Source: Datnioides undecimradiatus (Eukaryota > Chordata > Actinopteri > Lobotiformes > Datnioididae). Taken from it: DNA of 64,000 nucleotides. The translations under genes were made by a program, and so were the position numbers. Shown here in pieces: positions 63,748 to 64,000 of the stretch; the stretch's first letter is position 1; every line of letters begins with the position of its first letter. Under the pieces are notes generated by a model. It ran no database searches, was not told the origin of the DNA, and saw only the letters and a list, made by a program, of their open reading frames with translations. Location: assembly GCA_008933995.1 (NCBI GenBank), contig WARS01000025.1:6555477-6619476 (forward strand), given 5' to 3'.

Positions 63748-64000
63748 CCGCACACGTTACCTGAGCCGCCGTTCCCGGAGAACCTCCTCCTTCTCGTCCA
63801 GGAGACGGCCAGCTCGCGGCTCCGCCCGGCATGCGTGCACATGAGCTTTTCTGTGCATTGAAACGAAATATGCAAAGTCGAATAATGACCATATTACTGT
63901 AATCCAATCAGTGCGTTAGTGGAGTGAATAACATGTAGCGTTAGTTACTAATAAGGAATGTGTCTGTAATAGCTGAACATGTTGCTGTCAGTATTATTAT
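63748..64000 (+). other. pah: pah 3' UTR, running off the window
   Basis: 253 nt after the stop. I see no AATAAA; the nearest weak variants are AATAAT near 63881 and AATAAG near 63950. The poly(A) site probably lies beyond the window. Confidence 0.6.

Overview
The window is eukaryotic genomic DNA from a ray-finned fish, most likely a percomorph teleost. The evidence is GT-AG spliced genes with short introns, many (CA)n/(TG)n microsatellites, two families of short interspersed repeats that I associate with percomorph genomes, and a decayed Tc1-type transposon. I see no prokaryotic operons, CRISPR arrays, rRNA or convincing tRNA genes.

Two protein genes can be assembled exon by exon, and they point away from each other. 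On the minus strand, eight coding exons between 31498 and 2140 join in frame into at least 614 residues of a Pro/Ser/Thr-rich, probably disordered protein. I identify it as the fish counterpart of the uncharacterised human gene C12orf42. Two motifs match the human protein as I remember it (an ATLWDR box, and a C-x-R-F-x-x-H-M-K box) with the same 17-residue spacing. The N-terminal exon(s) were not found. On the plus strand, 49907-63747 holds a complete 13-exon phenylalanine 4-hydroxylase gene (pah, 458 codons). Its exons 3-13 have the same lengths as the human exons, and the iron ligands, ACT domain and tetramerisation tail are all visible.

Layout: 1-2130 is flanking DNA 3' of the C12orf42-like gene. 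2131-31498 is that gene, mostly intron. 31499-49770 is the shared upstream region, with microsatellites, several candidate conserved non-coding stretches, a palindromic MITE-like element (42573-42860), a composite GCTAA repeat (44255-44510) and a Tc1 relic (about 48060-49060). 49600-49906 is a CpG-rich pah promoter with an E-box and a TATA-like box. 49907-64000 is pah and the start of its 3' flank.

In human 12q23, PAH and C12orf42 are also close neighbours but flank ASCL1. I see no ASCL1-like bHLH reading frame between them here. The most interesting points are the C12orf42 gene model with five consecutive symmetrical 1-1 exons, a (TG)17 tract replacing the polypyrimidine tract of pah exon 5, and a PKA-like RRGS site encoded in pah exon 2 instead of exon 1.
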